From the NCBI GenBank assembly GCA_022340715.1, contig JAJDNK010000033.1, forward strand, positions 16,907-80,906: DNA of 64,000 nt, written 5' to 3'. Position numbers and translations under genes: made by a program. The notes under the pieces are model-generated. The model had not been told where the DNA came from. It ran no database searches and saw only the letters and a program-made list of their open reading frames with translations. How positions within the stretch are numbered: position 1 is the first letter of the stretch; each line of letters begins with the position of its first letter. This stretch comes from a bacterium BMS3Abin03 (GTDB lineage: Bacteria > Bacteroidota > Ignavibacteria > Ignavibacteriales > Ignavibacteriaceae). This document shows, in pieces, positions 53,201 through 63,065 of the stretch.

Positions 53201-54688
53201 ATCGAAAAGACTAATAATGTAACCGTTGAGAATATTGTTTCACTGGCAAAACGTAAAGGTTTTGTTTTTCAATCATCCGAGATTTATGGCGGCTTGAATG
53301 GCTGCTGGGATTACGGTCCGCTTGGTGTTGAACTTTTAAAAAATATAAAAGAAGAATGGTGGAAGGTCATGACTTACCGCGAAGATGTGGAAGGAATTGA
53401 TGCTGCTATTCTTATGCATCCAAGAGTTTGGGAAGCATCAGGACATGTTGAGAATTTCACCGATCCGATGATAGATTGTAAACAGTGCAAATCGCGTTTC
53501 AGGCTCGATGTTCTGGGAGATTCTATTAGTGAAAAAAGACAAACCAAAGCAATCAATGAGCTAAAAAATAAATTGAATGGTAAAGATGATTTACTGCAGG
53601 AACTGGAAGGTATTTATGCTGATCCCGGCGATGAAGATCCCTTTAATCTTGTACTTGAAAATGAACGACTCGGAAAACTTCTGCTTGAAGAACTTAACTG
53701 TCCGCAATGTGGAAACAAGAATACCTTTACCGAAGCTCGTAAATTTAATTTAATGTTTAAAACTTTTATTGGTCCGGTTGAAGACACTAATGCGGTTGTT
53801 TATCTGAGACCGGAAACTGCACAGGGCATTTATGTGAATTTTCTGAATGTACAAAGTGCGTCTAGACAGAAGCTACCTTTTGGAATTGCACAAATTGGTA
53901 AAGCATTTCGGAATGAAATTAACACCAAGAATTTTTTATTCCGCACACGTGAGTTTGAACAGATGGAGATGCAATTTTTTATCAACCCGAAAGAAGATGA
54001 AAAATGGTATGCCTACTGGAAGGAAGCAAGACTAAACTGGTTTAAATCTCTGGGTATGACGCCTTCTAAACTTCGTTATCATGATCATCCTGCTGATAAG
54101 CTTGCTCATTATGCAAAGGAAGCAACCGATATCGAGTATGAATTTCCGTTTGGCTGGGGCGAGATAGAAGGAATTCACAACAGAACAAATTTTGATCTGG
54201 GAAGACACGAAGAGTTTTCAGGTAAATCATTAAAATATTTTGATGAAGCAGCAAAGGAGAAATACATTCCTTACATTATAGAAACCTCGGCAGGTGCAAG
54301 CAGGTCATTCATGGCATTTCTGGTAGATTCTTATTACGAAGAAGAAGTTAAGGGCGAAAAACGAGCCGTACTCAAATTTCATCCTCGACTGGCACCAATA
54401 AAAACTGCTATCTTTCCGTTGGTTAATAAAGACGGTATGCCCGAAATTGCAAGAAAAATCGAAGCCGACCTGCGTAGAAGTTTAAAAGTATTTTATGATG
54501 ACAAAGGCGCAGTAGGAAGACGCTATCGCAGACAGGACGAAGCTGGTACTCCGTACTGTATAACGGTAGATACACAAACGCTGGAGGATCAGACTGTTAC
54601 TGTTAGAGAGCGGGATTCAATGGAGCAGGAAAGAGTTGCAATTGATCAGCTTGCAGGTTATGTGTTGAACAAAATTCATTCAAAATAA
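53201..54688 (+). CDS. glyS: Glycyl-tRNA synthetase, apparent ATC start
   Basis: 495 aa if started at ATC 53201. This is the single-chain class II enzyme (not the alpha2beta2 type). Motifs: AKRKGFVFQSSEIYGGLNGCWDYGPLGVELLKN, RPETAQGIYVNF, the motif-2 loop FGIAQIGKAFRNEI and the class II FRTREFEQMEMQFF. Zinc-binding CKQC and CPQC flank an insertion. No ATG, GTG or TTG occurs in frame between the upstream stop (53126) and TTG 53294, which would cut off the conserved N-terminus. ATC 53201 lies 7 nt after a perfect AGGAGG (53188-53193) and gives IEKTNNVTVENIVSLAKRKG, which fits the family N-terminus. A sequencing error G to C is the alternative. Confidence 0.93.
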   Translation: MEKTNNVTVENIVSLAKRKGFVFQSSEIYGGLNGCWDYGPLGVELLKNIKEEWWKVMTYREDVEGIDAAILMHPRVWEASGHVENFTDPMIDCKQCKSRFRLDVLGDSISEKRQTKAINELKNKLNGKDDLLQELEGIYADPGDEDPFNLVLENERLGKLLLEELNCPQCGNKNTFTEARKFNLMFKTFIGPVEDTNAVVYLRPETAQGIYVNFLNVQSASRQKLPFGIAQIGKAFRNEINTKNFLFRTREFEQMEMQFFINPKEDEKWYAYWKEARLNWFKSLGMTPSKLRYHDHPADKLAHYAKEATDIEYEFPFGWGEIEGIHNRTNFDLGRHEEFSGKSLKYFDEAAKEKYIPYIIETSAGASRSFMAFLVDSYYEEEVKGEKRAVLKFHPRLAPIKTAIFPLVNKDGMPEIARKIEADLRRSLKVFYDDKGAVGRRYRRQDEAGTPYCITVDTQTLEDQTVTVRERDSMEQERVAIDQLAGYVLNKIHSK

Positions 54689-54692
54689 TGTG

Positions 54693-55859
54693 ATGAAAAA
54701 ATATTTCACATCTGTTGCTTTGCTAATTATTATTCTGATCACGGGTGTAAATGCACAGGATACAAAATTTGATTCGCTGGTAATAATCGGTATTAGGCAG
54801 ATTTATAATATCCGGTTTGAGAAAGCCGATGAAACCTTCCATAAATTAATTGCAGACTATCCTCATCATCCTGCCGGAAAATTTTTTATTGCGATGATTG
54901 ATTGGTGGAAAATCCTGCTTGATAGAGATGATGAAAAATTGGACGACATTTTTTTTAGCAAGATTGATGATGTAATTGAACAATGTGATGTTATTTTAGA
55001 TAAAAATCCCGATAACGTTGATGCATTATTCTTTAAAGGCGGTGCAATAGGTTTTAGGGGAAGATTAAACTCTTTCAGGGAAAGCTGGTTAAGCGCTGCT
55101 GATGATGGAAGAGAAGCTCTTCCACTAATCGAACATGCTAATGAAGTCGATCCGAAAAATATTGATGTTCAGCTTGGCTTCGGTATTTACAATTACTATG
55201 CAGACGTTCTTCCGGAAAAATATCCTGTTGTAAAACCATTTATGATTTTTCTTCCCTCCGGGGATAAAAAGCTTGGAATAAAACAACTAAAAAATGCTGC
55301 TATGAATGGAAAATACACCAAATATGAAGCTCAATATTTTTTGATGACTTTGTATTACAGGTTCGAGAATGATGTGGTAAATGCTGAGAAGTATGCATTA
55401 ATGCTGAACAAAGAATTTCCTAATAACCCGATTTTTGAAAGATGGTATGCGAGGGTAAACGTAAAGAAGGGAACTTTGGTTTCGGCTGATTCAATTTATC
55501 ACGATATTCTATATAAAGCTGATAAAAACTATCCCGGATATAACACTCTTAAAATCAGACGTGAAGCAAATTATTATCTTGGTTATCATTTGCGAAGTGA
55601 AGGCAAATATGATTCCGCAATGGTTTACTTTAACAAAAGCCTGGATTATTCTTTAAAAATGCATGAAGAAAAAGAATCGGGTTTTCTGATTAATACAACT
55701 CTTTATCTTGGTATGATAAAAGAAAATAGAAAAGAGTACGCCGCTGCTAAAATGTATTACGAAAAAGTATTGGATATGAGAGAATTCGGCAATTCACATG
55801 GTTTAGCGGAATCATACCTTGAAAGAATCCAGAAAGTAGAAAAGAATCATCGTAATTAA
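54693..55859 (+). CDS. Secreted TPR-repeat protein
   Basis: 388 aa from ATG 54693 (the frame is open from GTG 54690). A signal peptide, KKYFTSVALLIIILITGVNAQ, precedes tetratricopeptide-like helical repeats: EKADETFHKLIADYPHHPAGKFF, VDALFFKGGAIGFRG and a C-terminal CTPR-like run YDSAMVYFNKSLDYSLKMHEEKES. It is probably a periplasmic or outer-membrane scaffold, like several uncharacterised Bacteroidota TPR proteins. It follows glyS by 4 nt. Confidence 0.85.
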   Translation: MKKYFTSVALLIIILITGVNAQDTKFDSLVIIGIRQIYNIRFEKADETFHKLIADYPHHPAGKFFIAMIDWWKILLDRDDEKLDDIFFSKIDDVIEQCDVILDKNPDNVDALFFKGGAIGFRGRLNSFRESWLSAADDGREALPLIEHANEVDPKNIDVQLGFGIYNYYADVLPEKYPVVKPFMIFLPSGDKKLGIKQLKNAAMNGKYTKYEAQYFLMTLYYRFENDVVNAEKYALMLNKEFPNNPIFERWYARVNVKKGTLVSADSIYHDILYKADKNYPGYNTLKIRREANYYLGYHLRSEGKYDSAMVYFNKSLDYSLKMHEEKESGFLINTTLYLGMIKENRKEYAAAKMYYEKVLDMREFGNSHGLAESYLERIQKVEKNHRN

Positions 55860-55912
55860 TGATTCTTTTCATTTTTCTGCAAAAGACCTTTTTTCTCTAA
55901 ATGCATTAATTA

Positions 55913-56824
55913 TTAAAATAATCCTTCTATTGAAAGATATCTCTCGCCGGTATCATAGTTAAATGTGATAATCCTCTGTCCTTTTGGAATTTCAGGTAAT
56001 TTTTTTGCTACCGCAGCTAATGCCGCGCCCGAGGAAATTCCTACAAATAGACCTTCTTCTTTTGCTGCGCGTTGTGCATAAGCAAAAGCATTTTCTTTAG
56101 ATACAGTAATTGCTCCATCTAAAAGTTTAGTGTGAAGGTTGTTTGGAATAAAACCTGCACCAATTCCCTGGATTGGATGAGGTCCGGGTTTCCCACCCGA
56201 AATTACCGGAGAAGCTTCAGGTTCAACTGCAAAAGCTTTTAGTTGTGGAAATTTTTCTTTTAAAACTTTTGCTACACCAGAAATGTGTCCGCCGGTACCA
56301 ACTCCTGTTATGAGATAATCTATACCTTCAGGAAAATCAGCTATTATCTCTTTTGCAGTATGATCTATATGTGCCTGAACATTAGCCGGATTATCAAACT
56401 GCTGTGGCATCCACGCTTTGGGATTTTTCGAAACTATTTCCTGTGCTTTTTCTATTGCACCCTTCATACCACCTTCTTTTGGAGTTAATTCAAAAGTAGC
56501 TCCATAAGCAGACATCAGTTTTCTTCTTTCTATTGACATAGATTCCGGCATAACAAGAATTAGCTTATATCCCTTAACTGCAGATACCATTGCTAAACCT
56601 ATTCCTGTATTCCCGGAGGTGGGTTCAACAATTACACTATCACTTTTCAATATTCCTTTTTGCTCTGCGTCTTCAATCATCGAAAGAGCGATCCTATCTT
56701 TTATGCTTCCACCCGGATTAGCTCTTTCACATTTTGTCCAAACCTCATGAGTGTTTCCGAATAATTTATTTATTCGTACGTGCGGTGTCTTCCCTATTGT
56801 TGCTAAGATATTTTCAGCTTTCAT
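55913..56824 (-). CDS. cysK: Cysteine synthase A (O-acetylserine sulfhydrylase)
   Basis: 303 aa. PLP Lys42 sits in [15 protein letters not shown]. The substrate loop is [12 protein letters not shown], the phosphate loop [15 protein letters not shown], and the C-terminal half has [11 protein letters not shown]. It joins O-acetylserine with sulfide to form cysteine. A strong AAGGAG Shine-Dalgarno precedes ATG 56824. It begins 11 nt after the cysE stop, so substrate production and use are encoded in one operon. Confidence 0.97.
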   Translation of the reverse strand: MKAENILATIGKTPHVRINKLFGNTHEVWTKCERANPGGSIKDRIALSMIEDAEQKGILKSDSVIVEPTSGNTGIGLAMVSAVKGYKLILVMPESMSIERRKLMSAYGATFELTPKEGGMKGAIEKAQEIVSKNPKAWMPQQFDNPANVQAHIDHTAKEIIADFPEGIDYLITGVGTGGHISGVAKVLKEKFPQLKAFAVEPEASPVISGGKPGPHPIQGIGAGFIPNNLHTKLLDGAITVSKENAFAYAQRAAKEEGLFVGISSGAALAAVAKKLPEIPKGQRIITFNYDTGERYLSIEGLF

Positions 56825-56835
56825 AACGTGCTCCT

Positions 56836-57693
56836 TTATATAATGAATTCTATTTGGTCAAAATACTTTTCAGTTGAACGTACTTTTACTTCCATTTTAC
56901 TGGAAACGATTGAGTTAGGTGGTACACTTTGTGTAATCCAGGAATTGCCACCTATTATGCTGTTTTTGCCTATTATTGTGTTTCCACCCAGAATTACTGC
57001 CTGCGAATAAATGATAACATCATCCTCAATAGTTGGATGGCGTTTAATATGACTAAGTGATTTTTCCACACTCAAAGCTCCGAGAGTAACACCCTGATAG
57101 ATTTTTACGTTCTTTCCAATCTTTGTTGTTTCACCAACAACAACGCCAGTTCCATGATCAATAAAAAATGGTGAATCAATCTCGGCACCGGGATGAATAT
57201 CGATTCCCGTGATCTGATGTGCATGCTCTGTAAAGATTCTCGGAACAATAGGAACATTCAATTCATAAAGAATATGCGCAAACCGGTATATGGAGATTGC
57301 CATTATGCCCGGATATGCCAGAATAACTTCATCAACACTTTCCGCGGCGGGATCGCCTTTGAATATTGCTTCTGCATCCATCCATAGTTTATCGTGCGCT
57401 TTCGGTATCTTTAATATAAATTTTTTTGCGATATCGTCCACACTTTCTTTCTTGATCCCCATCACCATTTTAAGTAAGTATTTCAGATTTCTTTCGAGAA
57501 GTTGAAGTTTTGCAATTACGTCGTCCGAAGAATAGTATATTTTATTTGAAAAATGAGGAAAAACAATATCTATTATCTCATTAAGAAAACCGATTGCTTC
57601 TTCTTTTAATGAAGCATTACAAGTATGTGTTTCTCGTTGAGTTAAAAGTTTTTCTGCGAATTTTGATAAGGTTGAATTATTGAGGTTACTCAT
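56836..57693 (-). CDS. cysE: Serine O-acetyltransferase
   Basis: 285 aa. The N-terminal helical domain precedes the left-handed beta-helix C-terminus with hexapeptide repeats: [47 protein letters not shown], with catalytic His and Asp in IDHGTG, and [34 protein letters not shown]. This is the EpsC/SatA-like form. It makes O-acetylserine for cysK next door. The C-terminus ends DQIEFII; the terminal Ile is the usual CysK-binding residue of the cysteine synthase complex. Confidence 0.95.
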   Translation of the reverse strand: MSNLNNSTLSKFAEKLLTQRETHTCNASLKEEAIGFLNEIIDIVFPHFSNKIYYSSDDVIAKLQLLERNLKYLLKMVMGIKKESVDDIAKKFILKIPKAHDKLWMDAEAIFKGDPAAESVDEVILAYPGIMAISIYRFAHILYELNVPIVPRIFTEHAHQITGIDIHPGAEIDSPFFIDHGTGVVVGETTKIGKNVKIYQGVTLGALSVEKSLSHIKRHPTIEDDVIIYSQAVILGGNTIIGKNSIIGGNSWITQSVPPNSIVSSKMEVKVRSTEKYFDQIEFII

Positions 57694-57940
57694 ATTAAAT
57701 GCCGATAATGATTTTCTTGTGAATATTTGTTTTTATTCTACTAATTTTAACAAAATTCTTCAATAGTAAATAATTTTTTCTGAATTTATTCGGGATTTAA
57801 TAAAATTGATTTGTTGATAATTGTGAAATGTTCTTTACAATTGAATCGTTCTCAACAAGTCATTGTTAAGAAAACAAACAAATAAGTGATTTTAAAAATT
57901 AGAAGTGCTTTACGGCTCGGGATTTATTTTGTTATATAAA
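57694..57940. other. Intergenic region upstream of cysE
   Basis: 247 bp, AT-rich, with no open frame. A small hairpin AACAA-gtca-TTGTT lies around 57853-57866. I see no riboswitch-like fold by eye (no SAM-type core) and no clear TTTG/TAnnTTTG pair. It is also the 3' flank of porQ. Confidence 0.4.
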
Positions 57941-58876
57941 CTATAGAGTAGTGACCACACTAATTCTGTGCAATCCACCGATCAATCCAAGAGATGAATA
58001 ACCATAATCAAACCTGTAAGTAGAAATATTAATACCTACACCTGCACTGAAGCCTGCAATACCTGCCGTTGTTCCGATTTTTAATTCAGACCGTTTTTCG
58101 TTATCGTAACCAAATCTGAGAGAAAAGACTTTGCTCAGGTAAAACTCCACACCAGCTGAAAAAGCTTTGAAACGCTGACCGAAATTATCTCTTTTTTCAG
58201 TGAGTTCATGGAAATTAAGGGATAATCGTACGGGAAGATTTTCTAATCTTTTTGAGATACCCAAAGCAACATCAATCGGTAAATCTTCTCTTGTTTCGAT
58301 GTAAGATGATAATTGCGTGCCTAAATTCAGGGCAACTAAAGCAATATTAACCTGTTGAGAAGGGATGGCATAATGCAAACCAAGATCGACTGCTGCCGCA
58401 CTTGAAGATTCATCAGCAATGCTGGAATAAATTAATTTTACATTTGCACCATAATAAAAATTTTCATCCAATGTTCCAGCATAACCTAAAAGCACAGCAA
58501 ATTCTCCAGCACTGAACTCACCATTACGAGTACCGAATTCATCAGCCCTGTCAAACGATCCATAATTGATATATTGAATTGCTGTTCCGAATCTGCCAAG
58601 ACCTTCTATTTCAGTTGAATAGGCTAAACTTGCCAGGTTTATATCTAATAAATGTTTCGTAAAAGAAAATGAGATGGGAGAATTATCTAAAAGCATCATC
58701 CCTGCAGGGTTGTAGAAAATTATATCAGCGTCATCAAAATATGTTATAAAACTTCCACCCAGGGCACCGGCACGTGCACTGTTATCAACTCTTAAAAATT
58801 CATATGTGTTCTGACTGAAAATGTTCCCCAAAGAAATTAAGAAAATTGTAACCGCAAGAATTGCTGTTCTTTTCAT
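57941..58876 (-). CDS. porQ: Type IX secretion system PorQ-like/PorV-family outer-membrane protein
   Basis: 311 aa. A signal peptide (KRTAILAVTIFLISLGNIFSQ) is followed by YEFLRVDNSARAGALGGSFITYFDDADIIFYNPAGMMLL, the family signature (NSARxxALGG and NPA). Repeated barrel strands end with FRFDYGYSSLGLIGGLHRIS. It is a FadL-like barrel of the T9SS attachment complex, needed for surface delivery of cargo such as the FG-GAP protein at 34063-36393. PorV-family paralogues are common, so PorQ versus a generic PorV-family member is uncertain. AAGGGAG Shine-Dalgarno. Confidence 0.82.
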   Translation of the reverse strand: MKRTAILAVTIFLISLGNIFSQNTYEFLRVDNSARAGALGGSFITYFDDADIIFYNPAGMMLLDNSPISFSFTKHLLDINLASLAYSTEIEGLGRFGTAIQYINYGSFDRADEFGTRNGEFSAGEFAVLLGYAGTLDENFYYGANVKLIYSSIADESSSAAAVDLGLHYAIPSQQVNIALVALNLGTQLSSYIETREDLPIDVALGISKRLENLPVRLSLNFHELTEKRDNFGQRFKAFSAGVEFYLSKVFSLRFGYDNEKRSELKIGTTAGIAGFSAGVGINISTYRFDYGYSSLGLIGGLHRISVVTTL

Positions 58877-59044
58877 AAAACTCCCTTAAAAATAACGCAA
58901 CTATTTAACTATATTCAAAAATAATCGCAAGGGCAAAGATATTGCAGTAATCCAGGATTATAGTTTAAGCCGAGAAGATTAAGTTTTAACTATCAGGTTT
59001 ACGTCTTGATATAATTAAGTAAACTCTTGATATTAGCGAAGTCT

Positions 59045-59674
59045 ATGTACGGATATTTTAGCAATACAATCCCATATTATTTTACCCGGAGTTTAATATC
59101 GATTTTTATTCTCTTTTCTCTGGCTGCTTTTTCCCAAACAAAGACCAACTTAGAAGTATTTTATTCACTGACTGATTCATTATTAAATAAAATTGATTCT
59201 GAAATAACCAATAGGGATCAAAAAATACTTTTAACATTAAATCTCGGAGATTCATATACTATCTTTTCAAACCACATTATTAGCGGTTTAAAGAAGTATG
59301 ACAAGAATATTACCACTTCAAAACCAGAAAACCAGGTTTTGCCGGAAATAAATTTGAATTTAACTGTAGCAGAAGTTAAATATGAAGATGCAGAACGAAG
59401 TGGTTGGTTCGGGGATTATTATGTTAAACGGAAGATTTTTATAAAAGGCGATTTCCTTTATTCATCCTCTGCACAAGGATTTAATGAATATTATTTTGTA
59501 TCTGTAGATTCTGTTAAGGTAGATGAAATTGAAACGCTTGAAAATGATTCTTTTCCTTTTTCTAAGGGAAAAATTCCTGCCGAACCTTTCTTTTCAAGTC
59601 TATGGGAACCGGTTATTGCAGTTGGTGTTGCGGCATTAACTGTAATTTTATTCTTTTCCGTAAGAAGTAAGTAA
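59045..59674 (+). CDS. Hypothetical protein with N- and C-terminal membrane segments
   Basis: 209 aa from ATG 59045; the open frame starts at TTG 59027. An N-terminal signal or anchor (about 14-36, SLISIFILFSLAAFSQ) and a C-terminal TM helix (about 185-205, EPVIAVGVAALTVILFFSV) flank a periplasmic domain with LTLNLGDSYTIFSNHIISGLKKY. I do not recognise a family. It precedes the BamD-like gene by 73 nt and might belong to the same envelope operon. Confidence 0.7.
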   Translation: MYGYFSNTIPYYFTRSLISIFILFSLAAFSQTKTNLEVFYSLTDSLLNKIDSEITNRDQKILLTLNLGDSYTIFSNHIISGLKKYDKNITTSKPENQVLPEINLNLTVAEVKYEDAERSGWFGDYYVKRKIFIKGDFLYSSSAQGFNEYYFVSVDSVKVDEIETLENDSFPFSKGKIPAEPFFSSLWEPVIAVGVAALTVILFFSVRSK

Positions 59675-59747
59675 CCGGATTTTCCCTTTGAGGGATTTTT
59701 ATTTTTAAGTAATTTTATTTTTAATGTTTTCCGAGATGTTTTTAAAT

Positions 59748-60506
59748 ATGAACAAAATTGTAATTATATCATCATTATTATTTCTCATTGTCTGGGGTTG
59801 CTCATCCTCCCTGGAGGTAGCTAATCTTACCCCGGAAGAGCGCATAGAAAATGCAAAAAAGCTCTATGAAGATGAGGATTATGAAGAAGCAGTAACGGAA
59901 CTTGAAGCTATCATTTTGCAGTATCCCGGTAGTGCAATTGTAGATGATGCACAATATTACTTGGCAATGACAAGATATCGGAGAAAAGAGTACATTTTAG
60001 CCGCTTATGAATTCAGCAAGCTGATAAAAAATATGCCTGCGAGTTCCTTTGTACCGGATGCGCAGTTTATGCTTGCAGAAAGTTATTATCAGCTATCGCC
60101 CAATTTTAATCTTGATCAAACATATACCAAGAAAGCGATTACCGAATACCAGGCCTTTATAGATTATTTTCCATTGAATGAAAAAGTGCATGAAGCCGAA
60201 CAAAAAATTAATGAACTTAACACCAAGCTTGCGGAGAAAGAATATTCTATTGCGCAGATTTATGAAAAGATGAATTACTTTACCGCGTCGTTAAAATATT
60301 ACGATTTTGTAGTTGAGACTTATCACGATACTCCGTTTGGACCAAAGGCTCTTTATGGGAAAATAATGCTTCTACTGGAAAGAGACAGAGAGGATGATGC
60401 ATTAAAAGATATGAAAAGATACCTGCAGTTATTCCCGAATGATGAGAACAGCAGTGAAATAGAGGAATTGAAAAGTTCACTTGAAGAAAAAATTTCTCTT
60501 AATTAA
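59748..60506 (+). CDS. bamD: BamD-like outer membrane protein assembly lipoprotein
   Basis: 252 aa from ATG 59748; ATG 59724 is an upstream alternative. The lipoprotein signal NKIVIISSLLFLIVWGC ends at Cys18. Five TPR-like repeats follow: AKKLYEDEDYEEAVTELEAIILQYPGSAIVDDAQYYLAMTRYRRKEYILAAYEF, then LDQTYTKKAITEYQAFIDYFP. This is the BamD/ComL pattern. It would bind BamA to insert outer-membrane barrels. It overlaps the thioesterase start by 1 base (TAATG). Confidence 0.9.
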   Translation: MNKIVIISSLLFLIVWGCSSSLEVANLTPEERIENAKKLYEDEDYEEAVTELEAIILQYPGSAIVDDAQYYLAMTRYRRKEYILAAYEFSKLIKNMPASSFVPDAQFMLAESYYQLSPNFNLDQTYTKKAITEYQAFIDYFPLNEKVHEAEQKINELNTKLAEKEYSIAQIYEKMNYFTASLKYYDFVVETYHDTPFGPKALYGKIMLLLERDREDDALKDMKRYLQLFPNDENSSEIEELKSSLEEKISLN

Positions 60507-60982
60507 TGCAAAAGAAAAAAAAAGCAAGTGAATCTTATATAGTGATGACCGAACTGGTTCTTCCTCATCATACTAATCAGCTTGGTAATCTTTTGGGCGG
60601 GCAGTTGATGCATTGGATAGATATCTGTGCTGCCTTAAGTGCAGCTAAGCATAGTCAAAGGGTGTGCGTAACAGCTTCAGTAGACAGGGTAGATTTTCAT
60701 CATCCGATTAAATTAGGAGATGCTGTAACACTTCATGCTTCGGTAAACCGCGTTTATAACACTTCAATGGAAGTTGGAGTAGAGGTTTATGCTCAATCTT
60801 TTAAAAAGAATTTGAAAGTTCACAGCAATACTGCTTATCTTACTTTTGTTTCTGTAGATGATAATGGCAAACCAGTTAAAACAACACAGTTGCTCCCTGA
60901 AACGGAAGATGAAAAAAGACGATACGAGGAGGCACTTGAGCGAAGAGAATACAGGCTTCAATTCAGGACACGCAAACATTAA
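60506..60982 (+). CDS. Acyl-CoA thioesterase, YciA/ACOT7-like hotdog protein
   Basis: 158 aa single hotdog domain. HHTNQLGNLLGGQLMHWIDICAALSAAKHS contains the catalytic Asp, followed by VCVTASVDRVDFHHPIKLGDAVTLHA. It hydrolyses acyl-CoA to free acid and CoA. It starts on the last base of the bamD stop, and its C-terminus (after about residue 130) is a charged helix that overlaps the next reading frame. Confidence 0.93.
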   Translation: MQKKKKASESYIVMTELVLPHHTNQLGNLLGGQLMHWIDICAALSAAKHSQRVCVTASVDRVDFHHPIKLGDAVTLHASVNRVYNTSMEVGVEVYAQSFKKNLKVHSNTAYLTFVSVDDNGKPVKTTQLLPETEDEKRRYEEALERREYRLQFRTRKH

Positions 60983-63065
60983 GATAATAATTTGCTGGCT
61001 CTTTCTTGTAAGCACTGCATTATCTCAAATTCCAATAAACGGATTCTGCCAGCTAAAATCATTTACTGTTAATCCCGGCTATAAAAACCTCGTTATAGCA
61101 GATATCAATTATGATTCTTTTAATGATTACATCCTTTTCTCATCAGGTGATAATTCATTACAATTAATAGAAAGGGTGAAAGATTCTACTATAGCGTCTT
61201 ACAAGATTTTTGTTAACTTTAATATTTCCCGGATAGTTCCTGTATTCGATAAAAAAACCGGCACAGCTCGATTTTTTTTTCTTGATAGAGATAAGAGAAC
61301 CGCTGGATTATTTTATTTGACTGAAAAGGAGAGATTAAATTTTATTGATAAAATCGCTTTCGATTCCTATCCGGAAAATATATCCACTGGAGATATTAAT
61401 GAAGACGGCAATTTGGATTATCTTGTATCCGGTGCCGGGTTTAAAGGATTATCAATCCTTCAATTAATAGATGACAAACTTGTTGAGACGAACATCAGGA
61501 GTAATAGAAGTTATGCAGAAGCGGTCTTTGCCGATATTTCTAATGATGGTTTCCCGGATATTATAGCTTTTAATCTGTTCAGTAACTCGCTCGATATTTT
61601 TTTTAATGATGAATTCGGAAATTTTGAACTGATCCGTTCTATGCATCTTAATGAAAATATCGAGAATTTGAAAACAGTACGTTTTAATGAGGATTTCGAT
61701 AACATTGTTTATTCATCTATTAAATCAATTAAGATTATTGCCGGTGGGTTTGAATCAGCTTACGATAAAATTTCAACAATTAAAACAGAGTATCAACCTG
61801 ATAGGTTCGTAGTTTCTGATTTTAACAACGACAGGCTTAAGGATATCGCATATATAGATAAATTAAACGGAACACTTTCAATTCTGTTCGCAAAAAATGA
61901 GAAACAGTTTTACCCGGAAATAGTTTATCTTAAAAAAGAGGGTATAACAGATTTAAAAGTCATCAGGAAGAATTATTATAACAGCTTGGTTCTTTTAAAT
62001 TCCAATGGGGAAATCTTCATGATAAAAAGACTTTCATCACTCCCGGAAGAAACAAAGATAATTCCTGCCATCCAACCCAACACTGTCATTTCTTTTGACT
62101 ACGGGAATGATAGAATAAAAGATATTTGTTATATAGATCAGTCGGATAACACATTGAACTTTTTAATAAACAATTATCTGGGAATTCCAACTTATTTTTA
62201 TTCAACTTCAGTTTCTACTTTGCATAGTGAAATTATTGTAGATGATACAAAACCTTTCAATAAAGAATTTTATTGCTATTCTACTGGCAATAAAATGCTG
62301 GAAATTATTGATTATGATTTTGCCAAAGTTAGAACCGAGAGTGATCAGTTGTATGCTCCCGGAACAATTGAAGATCTTGCCATAGAAAGGAGAGATGATC
62401 TTGTACATATTTATGTCGCGCTTGAAATGGGCAAGGTATTCAAAATAGGTGAATATGAATATCACTATTTCAGGTATAATTACCGCGAATATTCTTTTAA
62501 CGATTTCGATATTGTTAAAGCTAAATTATTTATTTCGGACTCACCCGAATTATATTTCTGGAAAAATCAAAAAGACTCGCTCTATTTTATTAAGGCGAAA
62601 ACAAATTCAAAGATTACATTTTATCAGAAAATAGGTGGAGTAGGGAAAGCCATATATAATTCGTCAAATGAAATTAATGAATACATGTTTGGAGGAAATA
62701 ATCCAACATTTCTAACACTTTTCGAAACCGATAGTAGTTTATATGCAACAATTTCATCCGATTCAATCTTTTCTTTTCTATCCCAGAAAATTGATTCTTC
62801 AGCTTCAAATAGTGGTGTTGCAGGTTTAATTACTTTTTATCATCTAATACCGATGAGCGATGAAAGTATAATTACTTATATCCCCGGTTTAAAATCTTTT
62901 AACAAAATAGATACTAAAATTAGAGGGGGCAAATTATTTGCAGAAAAGTTATTTGATAAGGAAAATGTAAAGGATTATGTTGTCGGGGTGAAAAATCATA
63001 AGGAAAGCTATATCATTTGTACTGCCAAATCAGAAGGATATTTAACATTAAAACGCATCAGATAA
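60909..63065 (+). CDS. FG-GAP/VCBS-repeat secreted protein
   Basis: 718 aa from ATG 60909 (an earlier ATG 60858 is possible). The signal peptide IKIIICWLFLVSTALSQ begins only at the ATT codon 60978, which overlaps the thioesterase stop, so the true start is uncertain; TTG 60936 behind GAGGAGG is a further option. FG-GAP-type repeats: ADINYDSFNDYILFSSGD, GDINEDGNLDYLVSGAG, ADISNDGFPDIIAFN, SDFNNDRLKDIAYID, suggesting a beta-propeller. There is no T9SS sorting domain at the end, so it may stay in the periplasm. The gene overlaps the following metalloprotease gene. Confidence 0.85.
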   Translation: MKKDDTRRHLSEENTGFNSGHANIKIIICWLFLVSTALSQIPINGFCQLKSFTVNPGYKNLVIADINYDSFNDYILFSSGDNSLQLIERVKDSTIASYKIFVNFNISRIVPVFDKKTGTARFFFLDRDKRTAGLFYLTEKERLNFIDKIAFDSYPENISTGDINEDGNLDYLVSGAGFKGLSILQLIDDKLVETNIRSNRSYAEAVFADISNDGFPDIIAFNLFSNSLDIFFNDEFGNFELIRSMHLNENIENLKTVRFNEDFDNIVYSSIKSIKIIAGGFESAYDKISTIKTEYQPDRFVVSDFNNDRLKDIAYIDKLNGTLSILFAKNEKQFYPEIVYLKKEGITDLKVIRKNYYNSLVLLNSNGEIFMIKRLSSLPEETKIIPAIQPNTVISFDYGNDRIKDICYIDQSDNTLNFLINNYLGIPTYFYSTSVSTLHSEIIVDDTKPFNKEFYCYSTGNKMLEIIDYDFAKVRTESDQLYAPGTIEDLAIERRDDLVHIYVALEMGKVFKIGEYEYHYFRYNYREYSFNDFDIVKAKLFISDSPELYFWKNQKDSLYFIKAKTNSKITFYQKIGGVGKAIYNSSNEINEYMFGGNNPTFLTLFETDSSLYATISSDSIFSFLSQKIDSSASNSGVAGLITFYHLIPMSDESIITYIPGLKSFNKIDTKIRGGKLFAEKLFDKENVKDYVVGVKNHKESYIICTAKSEGYLTLKRIR

